Of a stretch of DNA of 64,000 nt, positions 36,696 through 47,302 are shown piece by piece. Numbering within the stretch: the stretch's first letter is position 1; every line of letters begins with the position of its first letter. The notes under the pieces are model-generated. The model did no database searches, was not told the DNA's origin, and worked only from the letters and a program-made list of their open reading frames with translations. The DNA is from Oceanobacillus bengalensis. GTDB taxonomy: Bacteria > Bacillota > Bacilli > Bacillales > Amphibacillaceae. Position numbers and translations under genes: made by a program. The stretch is taken from positions 172,110-236,109 of the forward strand of contig NZ_RBZO01000001.1 in assembly GCF_003628445.1 (NCBI RefSeq), given 5' to 3'.

Positions 36696-36724
36696 AATTA
36701 CAACAACTTAACAGAATACTATTT

Positions 36725-38810
<2,086 letters not shown>

Positions 38811-38843
38811 ATTATTCGTTTTAATTGAAGAATAAATATCTTT

Positions 38844-38885
38844 TTAGCAGTTCAATTTATACGTAAATTGAACTGCTAATTTTTA
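38844..38885 (+). terminator. Terminator of xpt-pbuX
   Basis: A 16-bp perfect stem (TTAGCAGTTCAATTTA with TAAATTGAACTGCTAA) across a four-base loop is followed by T residues. Confidence 0.92.
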
Positions 38886-38914
38886 TTGACCATCAATTGG
38901 TCATGCTTAAATTA

Positions 38915-39280
38915 ATCAAGTTATTTTTGAAGGCGAATGAGCACCGAAATGAACTAGAGAGCTCTTATCAAGTTATTTTTGAAGGCGAATGAGCACCGAA
39001 ATGAACTAGAGAGCGCCTATCAAGATAGTTTTGCAGGCGAATAAGCACCGAAATGAACTAGAGAGCGCCTATCAAGATAGTTTTGCAGGCGAATGAGCAC
39101 CGAAATGAACTAGAGAGCGCCTATCAAGTTATTTTGAAGGCGAATGAGCACCGAAATGAACTAGAGAGCGCCTATCAAGTTATTTTTGAAGGGGAATGAG
39201 CACCGAAATGAACTAGAGAGCGCCTATCAAGTTATTTTGAAGGCGAATGAGCGCCATTTTAAACTTGAGAGAGCATTAGT
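38915..39280 (+). repeat. Tandem array of 51-52-bp units (seven copies)
   Basis: ATCAAG(T/A)TA recurs at 38915, 38967, 39019, 39071, 39123, 39174 and 39226. The unit also holds AGGCGAATGAGCACCGAAAT and GAACTAGAGAGCGCCT. The period is 52 except for one unit of 51 lacking one T, so no reading frame runs through it. The CTAGAGAGCGC(T/C)TATCAAG core is shared with the array at 32545. Confidence 0.92.
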
Positions 39281-39308
39281 TAAGAAACATTTTCTGCGTT
39301 CACGTTCT

Positions 39309-39623
39309 TTACGAAACAAGTTTCAGCCCAACCGCTGCACCTAACACCATCGCTATGAAGACAAGCCTTTTCCAATCTTTTGATTCTCCGTATAACAGCA
39401 TTCCCAATATTGCTCCACCAGATGCACCTATCCCTGTCCAGATTGCATAAGCTGTTCCCATTGGTAGAGTTTCCATTGCATAAGCTAGAAATAGAAAGCT
39501 TGCTCCAAAACTAAGAACTAAAAGAGACAGTGATTTCCAATTCCGTTCTCTATGAAGTTTATTTATCATAGCTACACCAAACATTTCACATAATCCTGCG
39601 AAAACTAAAGAAACCCATGCCAT
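39309..39623 (-). CDS. ykkD: SMR-family guanidinium exporter subunit, YkkD-like
   Basis: The 104-residue protein has four helices and SMR features: the N-terminal membrane glutamate in LVFAGLCEMFGVAMI (Glu13), the loop METLPMGTAYAIWTGIGASG, and a final helix. It pairs with the protein encoded just upstream as a heteromeric transporter. YkkCD-type pairs behind guanidine-I riboswitches export guanidinium (established for such pairs; inferred here). Its start shares one base with the upstream stop (TAATG), so the two are translated together. Confidence 0.92.
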   Translation of the reverse strand: MAWVSLVFAGLCEMFGVAMINKLHRERNWKSLSLLVLSFGASFLFLAYAMETLPMGTAYAIWTGIGASGGAILGMLLYGESKDWKRLVFIAMVLGAAVGLKLVS

Positions 39624-39964
39624 TAGGATTCAGCTCCTTCCTGTTCGTTATCCTTTGTAACTAATTTTAAGCCGACTACACCTGCTAGTAAAAGTAAAAT
39701 CAAAAGTATCTTACTCAATTTAAAGGCTTCATCAAAAAATAGTATTTCAGAGATAACGGTTCCTGTCGTACCTAGTCCTACAAACACTGCATAGACGGTT
39801 CCCACAGGGAGTTTTTTACCTGCCATAATCATTAAGTAAAAACTCACGATAATAGCAATAATTGTTCCAGACCAAGTCCAAAAATCGTATGCGTGTTTCA
39901 ATCCAATAACCCAAAACACTTCAAATACAGCAGCAATCATTACTTTAATCCAATCTGTGTTCAT
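39623..39964 (-). CDS. ykkC: SMR-family guanidinium exporter subunit, YkkC-like
   Basis: The 113-residue protein has the SMR four-helix plan with the conserved glutamate in [15 protein letters not shown] (Glu13 region) and [18 protein letters not shown]. It is about the length of B. subtilis YkkC. The ATG at 39964 was chosen because GGAGGTG lies eight bases upstream; the frame continues to 39997 without such a site. The riboswitch directly upstream supports guanidinium as the substrate. Confidence 0.92.
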   Translation of the reverse strand: MNTDWIKVMIAAVFEVFWVIGLKHAYDFWTWSGTIIAIIVSFYLMIMAGKKLPVGTVYAVFVGLGTTGTVISEILFFDEAFKLSKILLILLLLAGVVGLKLVTKDNEQEGAES

Positions 39965-39995
39965 ATAAATGACACCTCCGATTTTATTCTTCCCC

Positions 39996-40125
39996 AAAAA
40001 AACAAAGAAGCCTAAGAGACACTGATAAACAGTTATCTCCCAGGCTTTTATCCTTCCGTGGCACAGCTAAGCTATGAGTTTTCTCTCGGACCAGGCCAAC
40101 AATTCGTTGCGGAACCCTAGAAAAC
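39996..40125 (-). promoter_or_regulatory. Guanidine-I (ykkC-type) riboswitch
   Basis: On the minus strand the aptamer reads CTAGGGTTCCGC, then GGCCTGGTCCGAGAG, then GTGCCACGGAAGGATAAAAGCC and TGGGAGA, the conserved ykkC landmarks. The 3' part of the aptamer (AGCCTGGGAGA) can pair with TCTCTTAGGCT to form a terminator followed by a T run ending at 39996. Guanidinium binding should prevent that hairpin and turn on ykkCD. Confidence 0.95.
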
Positions 40126-40149
40126 ATTCAACATATGAAATTACATTGT

Positions 40150-40178
40150 ATTATACACACTTTTAACTTTTCATACAA
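40150..40178 (-). promoter_or_regulatory. Promoter of the guanidine riboswitch transcript
   Basis: On the minus strand TTGTAT (40178-40173) and TATAAT (40155-40150) are separated by exactly 17 bases. Confidence 0.75.
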
Positions 40179-40210
40179 TAGCTAATTAAAAATCTTCAAT
40201 AATGTAAAGG

Positions 40211-41170
40211 TTAATCGTTCCCAGAAGCATGTTTTATTAGTGGTGCCTTTGTACTAGTACTGTAAGGAGAAACAATACTATGCAAAATCATGCCAATGAT
40301 GACAAGTAGAATTCCAATAAATGAAACGATACTTGGCATTGGTATACTTAAAAATAGTATTTCACCAATCAGAGCAAATATTACTTCACCAGACTGTGTC
40401 GCTTCAACACCAGCCAATTTTTGATTGTCATTTCGTACGAGTTCTGTTGCATAGAAAAATAAACCTGTCGCTATGATTCCAGACGAAACTGCGACAATAA
40501 AAGTTTGGGATATTTGGCTAGCGGAGGGCAGACCATCTGTAACGAGTCCGTAAATAGAAAGGATTATCCAGAAAGGCATGGAAGCAATGGTCATACCTAA
40601 TATCCGCTGAAATGTATTTAAATCAGCTTTAACTACTTGCATCATTTTTCGATTCCCTAGTGGATATGCAAAGGATGATATGATAATTGGGATCACGCAA
40701 AGAATCACACTAATTAGTGGAATGGATGACATATGTTCAATTTGCATCACACATACACCAGCTAAAATAATAAGTGAAATAATGATACTTCGAAAAGGAA
40801 TGGATTGCCGGTCGTTGTTTTTGTTCAAGAATGGCACAATTAATGAACCTGCAACAATGGTGAGTTGAAAGGTTGCAGCAACAAGCCATCCTGGACCATA
40901 AATCGTTGCAAATGTTAAGGGTGCATAAAATAGCCCAAAACCGACTGTGCTCCAGAGTAACCAGGCGGTTGGATACTTTTTCAAATGCAAGAATACAGGC
41001 TTGATGTTCCTTTTATATCCAACAATGATAAATAGAAGCGGAAGCATAAAGATAAATCTAAGAGAAGCACTCCATGCCCAGCTCCCACCTTCTAACTCCA
41101 TGGAACGATTCAATACAAAGGTAACTGAGAAAAACAAAGCACCAAGTAGGCCAATTATGATTGCACGCAT
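40211..41170 (-). CDS. DMT-superfamily multidrug-resistance-type efflux transporter
   Basis: The 319-residue protein has about ten helices and resembles the Multidrug resistance efflux transporter family within the drug/metabolite superfamily: LLGALFFSVTFVLNRSMELEGGSWAWSASLRF at the N-terminus (only the spacing is claimed) and VEATQSGEVIFALIGEILFL in the second half. The substrate is unknown. GGAGTGAG precedes the ATG at 41170; the ten codons upstream to 41200 are not needed. It lies just upstream of ykkCD on the same strand but outside that riboswitch transcript. Confidence 0.8.
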   Translation of the reverse strand: MRAIIIGLLGALFFSVTFVLNRSMELEGGSWAWSASLRFIFMLPLLFIIVGYKRNIKPVFLHLKKYPTAWLLWSTVGFGLFYAPLTFATIYGPGWLVAATFQLTIVAGSLIVPFLNKNNDRQSIPFRSIIISLIILAGVCVMQIEHMSSIPLISVILCVIPIIISSFAYPLGNRKMMQVVKADLNTFQRILGMTIASMPFWIILSIYGLVTDGLPSASQISQTFIVAVSSGIIATGLFFYATELVRNDNQKLAGVEATQSGEVIFALIGEILFLSIPMPSIVSFIGILLVIIGMILHSIVSPYSTSTKAPLIKHASGND

Positions 41171-41379
41171 ATACTCACTCCTGAACATAATAATGAGCAA
41201 TTATAACATAAATCACCTCTAATTTATTTGATTATTTAAAAAATATGACAAATAACATATACAAGTATAATTCTTTCATATAATAAAGATGCGAACCAAT
41301 GGACTCTAGCAGGAAATTGGACATGTTTGACGAATATATAGATTGGGGACCTGAGATTAACAGGGGAGTGTGAGTAGGG

Positions 41380-41907
41380 ATGGAAACACTTGCGGATACA
41401 GTTTGGACAATGTATATCGTCGTTCTTATTATTGCATTAGCTTCTAGTATCATGTATTGGATTTACAGGCGATTTAGTGCTCTTGCAGTGATTACAATTA
41501 TATTATCACTCCTCATTCCATTAGTAGCTTTCATCTATTACGCCCAAAGGCCATGGGGAATGGATGAATACGTCTTCTTAAAAGAACAACTTCAAATGGG
41601 GGATAATTGGGCAATTTTTTTAACAAGTGGCTACATATACTTAATCGCCTGGCTTGTGTTACTAATGGTTGATTTTTGTATTTATTTGTGTAAATTACCT
41701 TCTATCAACCGTAAGTTTAAAATCCTTTGGAGGAAATGTTCGTTATTAGCAAAAAAAGTATTTGTAAATATTTCAGTATCAACGAAAGAAATATTGGAAA
41801 AAGTTTCTGTATTCACGAAAAATATGCTAGATAAATTAAAAGAAAAAATACCAATGAGGAAAAAGATAGAAGATAAAAAAGAAAAGGAAAAAGTCGGTGG
41901 TGAATAA
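41380..41907 (+). CDS. Membrane protein with basic C-terminal tail, unknown function
   Basis: I do not recognise this 175-residue protein. It has hydrophobic segments at about residues 9-29, 33-54 and 78-102, with a short exposed loop (AQRPWGMDEYVFLKEQ) between the second and third. Residues 105-175 are a lysine-rich, probably coiled-coil tail (KEILEKVSVFTKNMLDKLKEK, KKEKEK). GGGGAG lies about ten bases before the ATG. The methyltransferase gene begins four bases after its stop, so they are probably one transcript. Confidence 0.68.
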   Translation: METLADTVWTMYIVVLIIALASSIMYWIYRRFSALAVITIILSLLIPLVAFIYYAQRPWGMDEYVFLKEQLQMGDNWAIFLTSGYIYLIAWLVLLMVDFCIYLCKLPSINRKFKILWRKCSLLAKKVFVNISVSTKEILEKVSVFTKNMLDKLKEKIPMRKKIEDKKEKEKVGGE

Positions 41908-41910
41908 TTA

Positions 41911-42642
41911 ATGAAAGGACAAGCAATTGAAATGGATATAAAAGAAACGTATAATCAATTAGCAAAAAGTTATGAACAGGATGTTGACCACGATAGTCCA
42001 TACAATACTGACTATGAGAGACCAGCAATGATTCATCAACTTCCAGATGATCTATCTGGAAAAACAGTGCTTGATGCAGGATGTGCTGCTGGTTGGTATT
42101 CGGAATATCTGACGAATCAGGGTGCAGATGTAACAGGTATTGATATTAGTGAAGAAATGATCAGCGCTGCTGAGAGAAGAGTTGGAGACCGAGCAGAATT
42201 TCTTTGTCACAACTTAGAAGAGAACCTTCCATTTAAAGAAAGTCAGTTTGACATAATCATAAGCTCTCTAACGTTACACTACCTAAAAGATTGGGAATAT
42301 ACTTTTTCAGAATTTCATCGGGTACTGAAACAAGATGGAATGCTATTATTCTCTGTTCATCATCCTTTTATGGATTTTAATAACTTTAAACGGGAAAATT
42401 ACTTTCAAAAGGAACGCTTAACAGATAGATGGAAAAAGCAGGATATCGTAATCGATGTTCAATTTTACAGAAGAGCAATGCAGGATATTGTTAACACGAC
42501 AACACAATTCTTTACACTTGAAAAACTTGTAGAACCTAAACCACAGGAATCATTTAAGGAAAAAAATCTGAACAGCTATCATTATTTAATGACAAACCCA
42601 CATTTTTTGATTGTTGAAGCAAAATCGGGAAAAATACATTAA
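41911..42642 (+). CDS. Class I SAM-dependent methyltransferase
   Basis: The 243-residue protein carries the methyltransferase-11-type core: motif I VLDAGCAAGWYSEYL at about residues 51-65, the acidic end of strand 2 (VTGIDIS), motif IV FDIIISSLTLHYL and a following HRVLKQDGMLLFSVHHP. It is similar in type to UbiE-like small-molecule methyltransferases. Its acceptor is unknown. GGTGGTG precedes the ATG. It lies between the membrane protein and the HIT gene, all same-strand with short gaps. Confidence 0.88.
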   Translation: MKGQAIEMDIKETYNQLAKSYEQDVDHDSPYNTDYERPAMIHQLPDDLSGKTVLDAGCAAGWYSEYLTNQGADVTGIDISEEMISAAERRVGDRAEFLCHNLEENLPFKESQFDIIISSLTLHYLKDWEYTFSEFHRVLKQDGMLLFSVHHPFMDFNNFKRENYFQKERLTDRWKKQDIVIDVQFYRRAMQDIVNTTTQFFTLEKLVEPKPQESFKEKNLNSYHYLMTNPHFLIVEAKSGKIH

Positions 42643-42664
42643 TTAAGCCGAATGGGGTGCAGTG

Positions 42665-43081
42665 ATGAAGTCTTGTATTTTTTGCCAAATTATTTCAGGG
42701 GAAAGTGAAGCACATATCGTTTATGAAAATAACCTAGTCTGTGCATTTTTAGATAAATATCCAATAAACAAAGGTCATATTCTTGTCGTACCTAAAAAGC
42801 ATGATCAAGAATTTAATGCTGTTGATCAGGAGGCTCTAACTGCCATCATTCACACAGCACAAAAAATAGCAATTGTTTTAGAGAATGTACTGAAAACAGA
42901 TGGCATCACCATCATGCAAAACAACGGAATATTTAAGGATGTCGAACATTACCATATGCATATCGTTCCAAGATTTAAAGACGATGGATTTGCATGGATT
43001 GAACCAGATGTTTCAGTTAGTGAAACGGAACTGTCAGAAATAAAAACAAGAATAGTGGAAAAAGTTGATTCGTTTCGATAA
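42665..43081 (+). CDS. HIT-family nucleotide hydrolase
   Basis: The 138-residue protein has the histidine triad in the form HYHMHIVP at about residues 98-105, the N-terminal CIFCQIISGE zinc-like pair and the KGHILVVPKKH block. HIT hydrolases (Hint/HitA type) cleave AMP-linked phosphoramidates or dinucleotides. The ATG at 42665 follows GGGGTG; the GTG at 42662 is closer than usual. The glycosylase gene begins 34 bases later, suggesting a nucleotide housekeeping cluster. Confidence 0.92.
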   Translation: MKSCIFCQIISGESEAHIVYENNLVCAFLDKYPINKGHILVVPKKHDQEFNAVDQEALTAIIHTAQKIAIVLENVLKTDGITIMQNNGIFKDVEHYHMHIVPRFKDDGFAWIEPDVSVSETELSEIKTRIVEKVDSFR

Positions 43082-43114
43082 AGGAAATATGCAAACATCA
43101 TTGGAGTGAATGAA

Positions 43115-43618
43115 TTGGACAAAAAGCTTATTTCTTTTCCACCTATACTACCAGACAAACCAAAGGTATTGATCCTTGGATCGATGCCAGGAAAAATATC
43201 ATTAGAAAAACAACAGTATTATGGAAACCCTCGTAATCATTTTTGGCCGATATTATTTGAATTATTTCATCAGGTACCACTTGAAGATTATAATGAAAAA
43301 ATAGACTTTGTAAAAAGACATGGTATTGCTCTTTGGGATTCGATCGGTGCTTGTTATCGAGAAGGTAGCTTGGATACGAGCATTCTGGATGAGGAACCAA
43401 ATGATATTATTGGGTTACTAAGAGACCATCCGACCATTCGGTTAATAGCTTGTAATGGTACGAAATCCTATACTACTTTCCAGAAGAACGTTGATTTGTC
43501 AGATTGGGATGACGTACGTGTTATTAAAATGCCGTCAACAAGTCCAATTCCTGGCCGCTATACGAAGTCCTTTATGGAGAAAGTGGAATCTTGGAGCGAA
43601 ATTTTAATTTATCTTTAA
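43115..43618 (+). CDS. Hypoxanthine-DNA glycosylase (UDG superfamily family 6)
   Basis: The 167-residue protein matches DNA-deoxyinosine glycosylases, which remove hypoxanthine from deaminated adenine. Motif 1 is LGSMPGKISLEKQQYYGNPRNHFW with the conserved Asn/His region, the middle has GIALWDSIGACYREGSLD, and motif 2 is MPSTSPIPG. GGAGTG lies six bases before the TTG at 43115; a GTG at 43106 overlaps that site, so I used 43115. It follows the HIT gene and probably ends the transcript. Confidence 0.87.
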   Translation: MDKKLISFPPILPDKPKVLILGSMPGKISLEKQQYYGNPRNHFWPILFELFHQVPLEDYNEKIDFVKRHGIALWDSIGACYREGSLDTSILDEEPNDIIGLLRDHPTIRLIACNGTKSYTTFQKNVDLSDWDDVRVIKMPSTSPIPGRYTKSFMEKVESWSEILIYL

Positions 43619-43640
43619 GAATAAAGAGAATTTGTTATCA

Positions 43641-43686
43641 TTACAGTTACAAGTCGTAAGTGTCTACGTACGACTTGTAACTGTAA
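43641..43686. terminator. 18-bp perfect inverted repeat between convergent genes
   Basis: TTACAGTTACAAGTCGTA and its exact complement flank a ten-base spacer. The stop of the glycosylase gene and the stop of the convergent reductase gene lie on either side, so it likely acts as a terminator in both directions, though neither side has a T run. Confidence 0.6.
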
Positions 43687-43690
43687 TTGG

Positions 43691-44791
43691 CTAGAGAATT
43701 TGAATATGTTTATTTGAGTCATCTTTATACTTTTTATAAAAACAAATCATTGGTTCAATTGTATCTTTTAAATCTGGACAAGTAATCCCAGTTCCAGCTA
43801 AGTCATTAACAGCTATGCTTGCATCATAGGATGAGTGAATGGAGAAGTAATCCATTGCTTCTCTTTCAACTTGTAGCCATTTACGTATCACACCTATATT
43901 TAGAGCCGATTTAGCTAATGCAAGCGGGAGTGCGCCTTTAGGTGTCATACCTAAATAAGCTTCTGTGAGCATTTGATAAATTTCATTCATTGTGTACGGA
44001 TTTGGGTCTGTTAAATGGTAGGTTTTTCCTTCACCAATTTCAGCAATTGCTAAATAACTCGTTGCACGAAGGACATAATCAGATGGTACAAAATTGCCTT
44101 CCGCGCTATTTTTCCCTAAATAAGGAATGACAGGTAGAAATCTTAATTGGTCGAGCATATTTAGCACGAAATACAGTCCATCAAATTTAATCGTTTCCCC
44201 AGTTTTTGAGTGTCCTTTAACAATTCCTGGACGAATAATTGTCGTAGGTACATCATCTTTTAATGCTTCAACTAGGATTTCGGCTTCATATTTTGTTCTT
44301 TCATAATGATTTCGAAACGTTTGCCTTTTTTTAAGGTCTGTTTCGTAAATCTTTCCCTCTCTTGTTCCTGATACATATGCTGTACTGAAATAGATGTAAC
44401 GTTTAAGGTTCTTAACATTTTTAACCCAATTGTTAACATAATTTGTCCCCTGGACGTTAACACTGTAGGCAATTTCCTCTGGAACAGCTAAGTCATAAAT
44501 TGCTGCAAGATGGAAGACGTGTGTTACCGTATTCTGTAGCTTTTGACTCCATTCCTTTGTCATTTCTAACTCAGGCAACGTTATATCACCAGATATAATA
44601 GTAAATGAATCTATTTCAACACCAGCACTTGTGGAAAGCATTTCTATTTCCTTTGAAGCTTGATGTTCTTGAGTCGGTAAAACTAGTAAGTAGATATGTT
44701 CGATCTTGTTACTGTGATCATGGATAAGCTGTTTGATTAAATTTCTAGCAAGAAATCCTGGAAATCCAGTTATGAGATAGGTTTGCGACAT
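43691..44791 (-). CDS. Extended-SDR NAD(P)-dependent reductase (fatty acyl/thioester reductase-like)
   Basis: The 366-residue protein begins with TYLITGFPGFLARNLI, the Rossmann GxxGxxA loop, and continues with FHLAAIYDL, STAYVSGT, the catalytic YERTK (Tyr164-Lys168 region) and RPGIVKGHS. This pattern fits the NAD_binding_4 group that reduces thioester-bound acyl groups, but without an attached carrier or adenylation domain. The substrate is unknown. AAGGAG precedes the ATG. It is monocistronic. Confidence 0.85.
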   Translation of the reverse strand: MSQTYLITGFPGFLARNLIKQLIHDHSNKIEHIYLLVLPTQEHQASKEIEMLSTSAGVEIDSFTIISGDITLPELEMTKEWSQKLQNTVTHVFHLAAIYDLAVPEEIAYSVNVQGTNYVNNWVKNVKNLKRYIYFSTAYVSGTREGKIYETDLKKRQTFRNHYERTKYEAEILVEALKDDVPTTIIRPGIVKGHSKTGETIKFDGLYFVLNMLDQLRFLPVIPYLGKNSAEGNFVPSDYVLRATSYLAIAEIGEGKTYHLTDPNPYTMNEIYQMLTEAYLGMTPKGALPLALAKSALNIGVIRKWLQVEREAMDYFSIHSSYDASIAVNDLAGTGITCPDLKDTIEPMICFYKKYKDDSNKHIQIL

Positions 44792-44904
44792 ATTTACAAC
44801 TCCTTTTCAATATATTATAGCAGTTAAAATAATTGAAAAAATAGCTTGCTTTCTATAAATTAATTTCCTTTAATATTCTTAATTTAATAAATGATCACTT
44901 TAAA

Positions 44905-45202
44905 AAGCGTTGATGAGAAAAAGTAAGATTCAAGTATTTTTCAGAAGAGAGCTTCGGTAGCTGAAAAGAAGCAACAATACAAATCTGAACAATGGCCTCG
45001 GAGTTTCGTGCTGGAAATATCACTGATATGAGTAGGTACAGACGAGAATTGGTACTTGTTATCAATACCACAGTATAAATATAAAGGGGTTTAGTAACTT
45101 AAAGTACTTGTCTGAGGCTGCATACATCCAGTAAAGTAAGGTGGTACCACGTATATCCATCCACGTCCTTATCGTTTATTGCGGTAATGGCGTGGTTTTT
45201 TA
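44905..45202 (+). promoter_or_regulatory. Orphan T-box leader
   Basis: Stem I (AGTA motif, AGATT/AATCT, an AGAGAGCTTCGGTAGCTGAAA apical region) is followed by the T-box core AAGGTGGTACCACG (45138-45151). An intact terminator (CCACG-TTATCG with CGGTAA-CGTGG, six T residues) ends at 45202. The specifier region is GAACAATGG: AAC (Asn) fits the usual purine after the codon, while CAA (Gln) lies at the position of CCU in the proBA leader. No aminoacyl-tRNA synthetase or biosynthetic gene follows; the next items are a repeat, a transposase scrap and a lipoprotein gene 660 bases away. Confidence 0.88.
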
Positions 45203-45205
45203 ATT

Positions 45206-45453
45206 TCTAGCGCAAGCGTACCAGCGACTAGTAAGACTTCCCTCACCTCCGTACGATAACAGTTCGATTAATCGAACTTCCTTGAATAAGTTTAAAAGGA
45301 AGGCCGACTAAAGGCAGGCATCATCAACGTCGGCATACCCCTTGAAGGGGCATGTTTCCTTTATCTTCTAGTAGGATTGTTCAATTAAAATCGAACCACC
45401 CACGCTCATCTACGTGGGCGCAGTTAGTTCGTCGCTACACGGGCGCTTGCACT
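45206..45453 (+). repeat. Dispersed repeat family B, copy 2
   Basis: It starts TCTAGCGCAAGCG four bases after the T-box terminator and ends CACGGGCGCTTGCACTA, giving inverted ends. The opening shares GACTTCCCTCACCTCCGTA with the copy at 20012; the centre differs and includes a GGAAGGCCGACTAAAGGC stretch not found there. Confidence 0.72.
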
Positions 45454-45573
45454 ATTCATCTTTAATATAAAATTGGACTAGCGTTCCAATAACTTTTTAT
45501 CAAAAGTCAAGCAAAGATATATTTATTGAAGTTTGGCAATTTTAGGGCTAAATGTTGCTAAAACCATAAAAAA

Positions 45574-45596
45574 ACCCTTATAAATAGGGTTGGGTA
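45574..45596 (+). repeat. Short hairpin before the transposase fragment
   Basis: AACCCTTATAAATAGGGTT is a 7-bp inverted repeat about 40 bases before the transposase fragment. It may be part of an IS end, though no matching partner was found. Confidence 0.4.
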
Positions 45597-45633
45597 GTCC
45601 AGTCCAAATACCTAACGATAAGGAGATTTAAAC

Positions 45634-45822
45634 GTGGACAATCATACCATAAAAACTGTATTCAAGGAACACATCTATCCATTAGATTCCAAAGTTATAC
45701 AAAAAATGATTGATCGATGAAATTGATAAATGTGACAATAAGCTTGATGTACTTACGTTTATGAACACGTTTATTTATGCACAGTTGAAGCGTCTAGATA
45801 ACCCTCAGCGCATAAGTGATTG
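45634..45822 (+). pseudogene. IS4-like transposase N-terminal fragment, frameshifted
   Basis: A GTG at 45634 with AAGGAG upstream reads 28 codons (MDNHTIKTVFKEHIYPLDS...) to a TGA. A one-base shift restores a frame (EIDKCDNKLDVLTFMN, then AQLKRLDNPQRISD) that stops at 45822. The spacing resembles the N-terminus of IS4-group transposases with a DUF4372-like start, where a LLAMLFAQL-SLRDIS block follows. The catalytic DDE region is absent, so this is a dead remnant. Confidence 0.68.
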
Positions 45823-45868
45823 AAACCTATTAACAGGTTTCATCGTATTATTATAAGGAGGAGTTATT

Positions 45869-46390
45869 ATGAAAAAACAAATGTATAAATTATTTGTAAT
45901 CGCTTTATTTACTCCACTTCTGTTATTGGTGGTTGGTTGTACGGAAACAGAAACGAAAGTACAAGATGAAAATATAAAGTCAATTGAAGCTGTATTACAG
46001 AATGCTCTTACAGGGCCTAGTGAAGAATTAAAACAAATGTTGGAAAGTAAAGGGCTCGAAGATTTAGTGCAATATGAAGAAAATCTATACAAAGATTATT
46101 TTGCCAACGATACGTCCTATCTAGAATTTGTTAATAGCTATGGCTCAACGCTAATGATCGAACCTACAAGGAATCAGTTTAAATTAAAGATAAAAAACAT
46201 TGAATATGAAAAGACAGATTCTAAAGAAAACATTTATAATTTCACAATTAATTTACAGTACCAAAAAGAGGGCAGTGAAGAATCGGAAGTTGAAATGGTG
46301 TCCGGTGAAGCTAATTTAAATGATGAACATAAGATAGAATATATGGAAATTGGTATTGGAGATTTTTTGAGTTCTTTGCACAAAAAGTAA
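45869..46390 (+). CDS. Putative lipoprotein
   Basis: The 173-residue protein has a signal peptide with hydrophobic core LFVIALFTPLLLLVV and lipobox VVGC (Cys24), so it is probably lipid-anchored on the outer face of the membrane. The mature part is acidic and shows alternating strands (QFKLKIKNIEYEKT, YNFTINLQYQKEG) with no family I can name. AAGGAGG lies before the ATG, and a small hairpin (GAAACC-TATTAACA-GGTTTC) precedes it. It sits in the decayed region after the transposase fragment. Confidence 0.72.
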   Translation: MKKQMYKLFVIALFTPLLLLVVGCTETETKVQDENIKSIEAVLQNALTGPSEELKQMLESKGLEDLVQYEENLYKDYFANDTSYLEFVNSYGSTLMIEPTRNQFKLKIKNIEYEKTDSKENIYNFTINLQYQKEGSEESEVEMVSGEANLNDEHKIEYMEIGIGDFLSSLHKK

Positions 46391-46433
46391 ATACACTTCT
46401 CCATTAACATAGCTTAATTTTGAAATAGAGATA

Positions 46434-46762
46434 GGGGGAGGTGTTAACCTCCGTCCCTCTCACACCACCGTACGGATCCGTATACGGCGGTTCCAATTAT
46501 GTCAAACGCAAAAGTTCATATCTTGCGGATATGTCTTTAACCCTAGGTTCGCTCAATAGGCGATAGCTAGGGTTTTGTGTAGTATTGGACTTCTTGCTAT
46601 ACGCCAATATGCTTTCCTGGAATTTCCCCATTCATATGCCTTTTGTGGCGATGCTCCCAGTGAGATTAATTTCCTCACTTTGGTTCTTGGTAGTTTCCAT
46701 TCTAATATAATATCCTAGATTTTCATGAACATACTTTACGGTTTCGGCATCGTCTTCAACAT
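46434..46762 (-). mobile_element. Group II intron 3' remnant with maturase fragment
   Basis: On the minus strand the 3' end carries a domain V-like hairpin GAACCGCCGTATACGGATCCGTACGGTGG and TGTGAGAGG, then GGAGGTTAACACCTCC (domain VI-like), ending near 46434. Upstream of it a frame at 46710-46553 reads the C-terminus of a group II reverse transcriptase/maturase (WKLPRTKVRKLISLG, YEWGNSRKAYWRIARSPIL) and then hits a TGA within the conserved tail. The 5' part of the intron is missing, so it is inactive. Confidence 0.82.
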
Positions 46763-47196
46763 ACGGCTGCAAGATTAGCTTCTGATGTTATTTCAATTGA
46801 GGACGTAGGTCCAGAACTTCATGTAAATGAACTAGTAGAACTACCTTTAGCGAATGCAACGAACAATGAAGGTATAATCATAGGAAATATTGATATATTA
46901 GATATCCGATTTGGAAATTTATGGACAAATATTAACCATAAATTATTCAAGAATGCAGGGATTGAATAAGGCAACTCATTGGAAGTTATGATGGAAAACA
47001 ATCACCGCCACATTTATAAAACATCATGAAATTTGCTCGTTCTTTTGCAGATAGTCGTTTGGGTGAAGCCTTATTATTTGTGAATTCCCTGGATAATATT
47101 GGCGTAGCAATTAATCAAGAGTTATTTGCTAAGGCCTATCATATTGAAACAGGTGCAAATTTGAAAATAAGCATACGCAAAACGAACAGGAAGTAA
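46762..47196 (+). pseudogene. S-adenosyl-L-methionine hydroxide adenosyltransferase family, C-terminal remnant
   Basis: The frame begins at the edge of the intron remnant with TAARLASDVISIEDVGPEL, then DIRFGNLWTNINHKLFKNAGIE and a stop at about 46969. A further in-frame match, FADSRLGEALLFVNSLDNIGVAINQELF ending SIRKTNRK, runs to 47196 after another break. These are the C-terminal blocks of the SAM-dependent chlorinase/fluorinase-like (DUF62) family, DxFGNLxTN and EPLLxxNSxGxLEIAxNxGNA. The N-terminal half and the catalytic DxG region are absent. Confidence 0.75.
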
Positions 47197-47302
47197 CAAC
47201 AGATAGAAGTCATTCTGTTATTAGCACTTCTTTTATTTCAAAATGTTTCGTTCTTTGGTATGTTAAATAAAGAGGTAACAAGGTGGAGGTGTACAACTAC
47301 TT

